Part shown: piece after piece, positions 9,805-10,096 of the stretch
How positions within the stretch are numbered: the stretch's first letter is position 1
How the letters are laid out: every line of letters begins with the position of its first letter
NCBI GenBank assembly: GCA_036001225.1
Contig: DASYUM010000265.1
Location: 1 to 10,096, forward strand
Direction of reading: 5' to 3'
Length of the DNA: 10,096 nucleotides
Origin: DASYUM01 sp036001225
Lineage (GTDB): Bacteria > Methylomirabilota > Methylomirabilia > Rokubacteriales > DASRDR01
Position numbers and translations under genes: made by a program
The notes under the pieces: generated by a model
Seen by the model: only the letters and a program-made list of their open reading frames with translations
What the model was told of the DNA's origin: nothing
The model's database searches: none

Positions 9805-10096
9805 ATGGGACAGGGCCGGGTGGAGGGGAAGATCGCCCTGGTGACCGGCGCCAGCCGGGGGATCGGACGCGAGGTCGCGCTGACGCTGGCCCGCGAGGGC
9901 GCGTCCGTCGGCATCAACCACTTCCCGGATCCGGAGCAGACGGCGCTGGCCCGTAAGGTCCTCGACCAGGTCCGACAGCTCGGCGCCAAGGCCGTCGCGC
10001 TCCCGGCCGACGTGAGCGACGCGGCGGCCGTAGGCGGCGCCGTGGCGACGTTGATCGCGGCGCTGGGCCGCATCGACGTGCTGGTGACGAACGCCG
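9805..10096 (+). CDS. Short-chain dehydrogenase/reductase, N-terminal part (cut by window end)
   Basis: The first 97 codons of an SDR-family NAD(P)-dependent oxidoreductase. The Rossmann dinucleotide motif TGASRGIG is at residues 14-21 after strand KIALV. A later ADVSD matches the adenine-contacting Asp region, and the visible end (GRIDVLVTNA) is the start of the N-N-A-G motif, here with Thr in place of the first Asn. The start ATG 9805 is preceded by GGAGAAGGGA at 9794-9803, a good Shine-Dalgarno. The layout resembles FabG or glucose/3-oxoacyl dehydrogenase-like SDRs. The catalytic Ser-Tyr-Lys lies past the window, so the substrate is undetermined. It begins 20 bases after the RND stop and may be co-transcribed, though SDRs are found beside many unrelated genes. 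Confidence 0.9.
   Translation, partial: MGQGRVEGKIALVTGASRGIGREVALTLAREGASVGINHFPDPEQTALARKVLDQVRQLGAKAVALPADVSDAAAVGGAVATLIAALGRIDVLVTNA

Overview
The window is very GC-rich, uses G or C at most third codon positions, and reads entirely on the + strand with little non-coding DNA. A lipoprotein adaptor plus an RND inner-membrane pump imply a diderm (Gram-negative type) bacterium. The overall style fits a soil or groundwater lineage such as Rokubacteria/Methylomirabilota or a deltaproteobacterial group. That placement is an inference from base composition and gene style only.

Region 1 (2-4907) is a high-affinity phosphate uptake operon in the order pstS-pstC-pstA-pstB-phoU. PstS binds phosphate in the periplasm, PstC and PstA form the channel, PstB supplies ATP hydrolysis, and PhoU is the negative regulator linking the transporter to Pho signalling. 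Three successive junctions (pstS/pstC, pstC/pstA, and pstA with the upstream candidate start of pstB) share the same 4-base GTGA stop/start overlap, which suggests translational coupling. The odd part is the front end. The first reading frame starts as a PhoB/OmpR-family response regulator with a complete receiver domain. It enters the DNA-binding domain and, about 20 residues in, changes without a frame break into the signal peptide of PstS. The rest of the winged helix and any phoR kinase are absent. An internal ATG at 524 with a good Shine-Dalgarno match would give a normal-length, normally secreted PstS. The join may be a real deletion or fusion, or an assembly artefact.

Region 2 (4908-5219) is a 312-base gap with no credible gene. 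It holds several GC-rich hairpins or palindromes and separates the phosphate operon from the efflux operon.

Region 3 (5220-9784) is a two-gene tripartite efflux module: a lipoprotein membrane fusion protein (403 aa) and an HAE1-type RND transporter (1091 aa) with the proton-relay residues in place. No TolC-like outer-membrane channel is in the window.

Region 4 (9805-10096) is the first 97 codons of a short-chain dehydrogenase/reductase, 20 bases after the RND gene and cut by the window edge.

No tRNA, rRNA, CRISPR array, insertion sequence or prophage gene was seen. Apart from the PhoB-PstS junction, the window is conventional.
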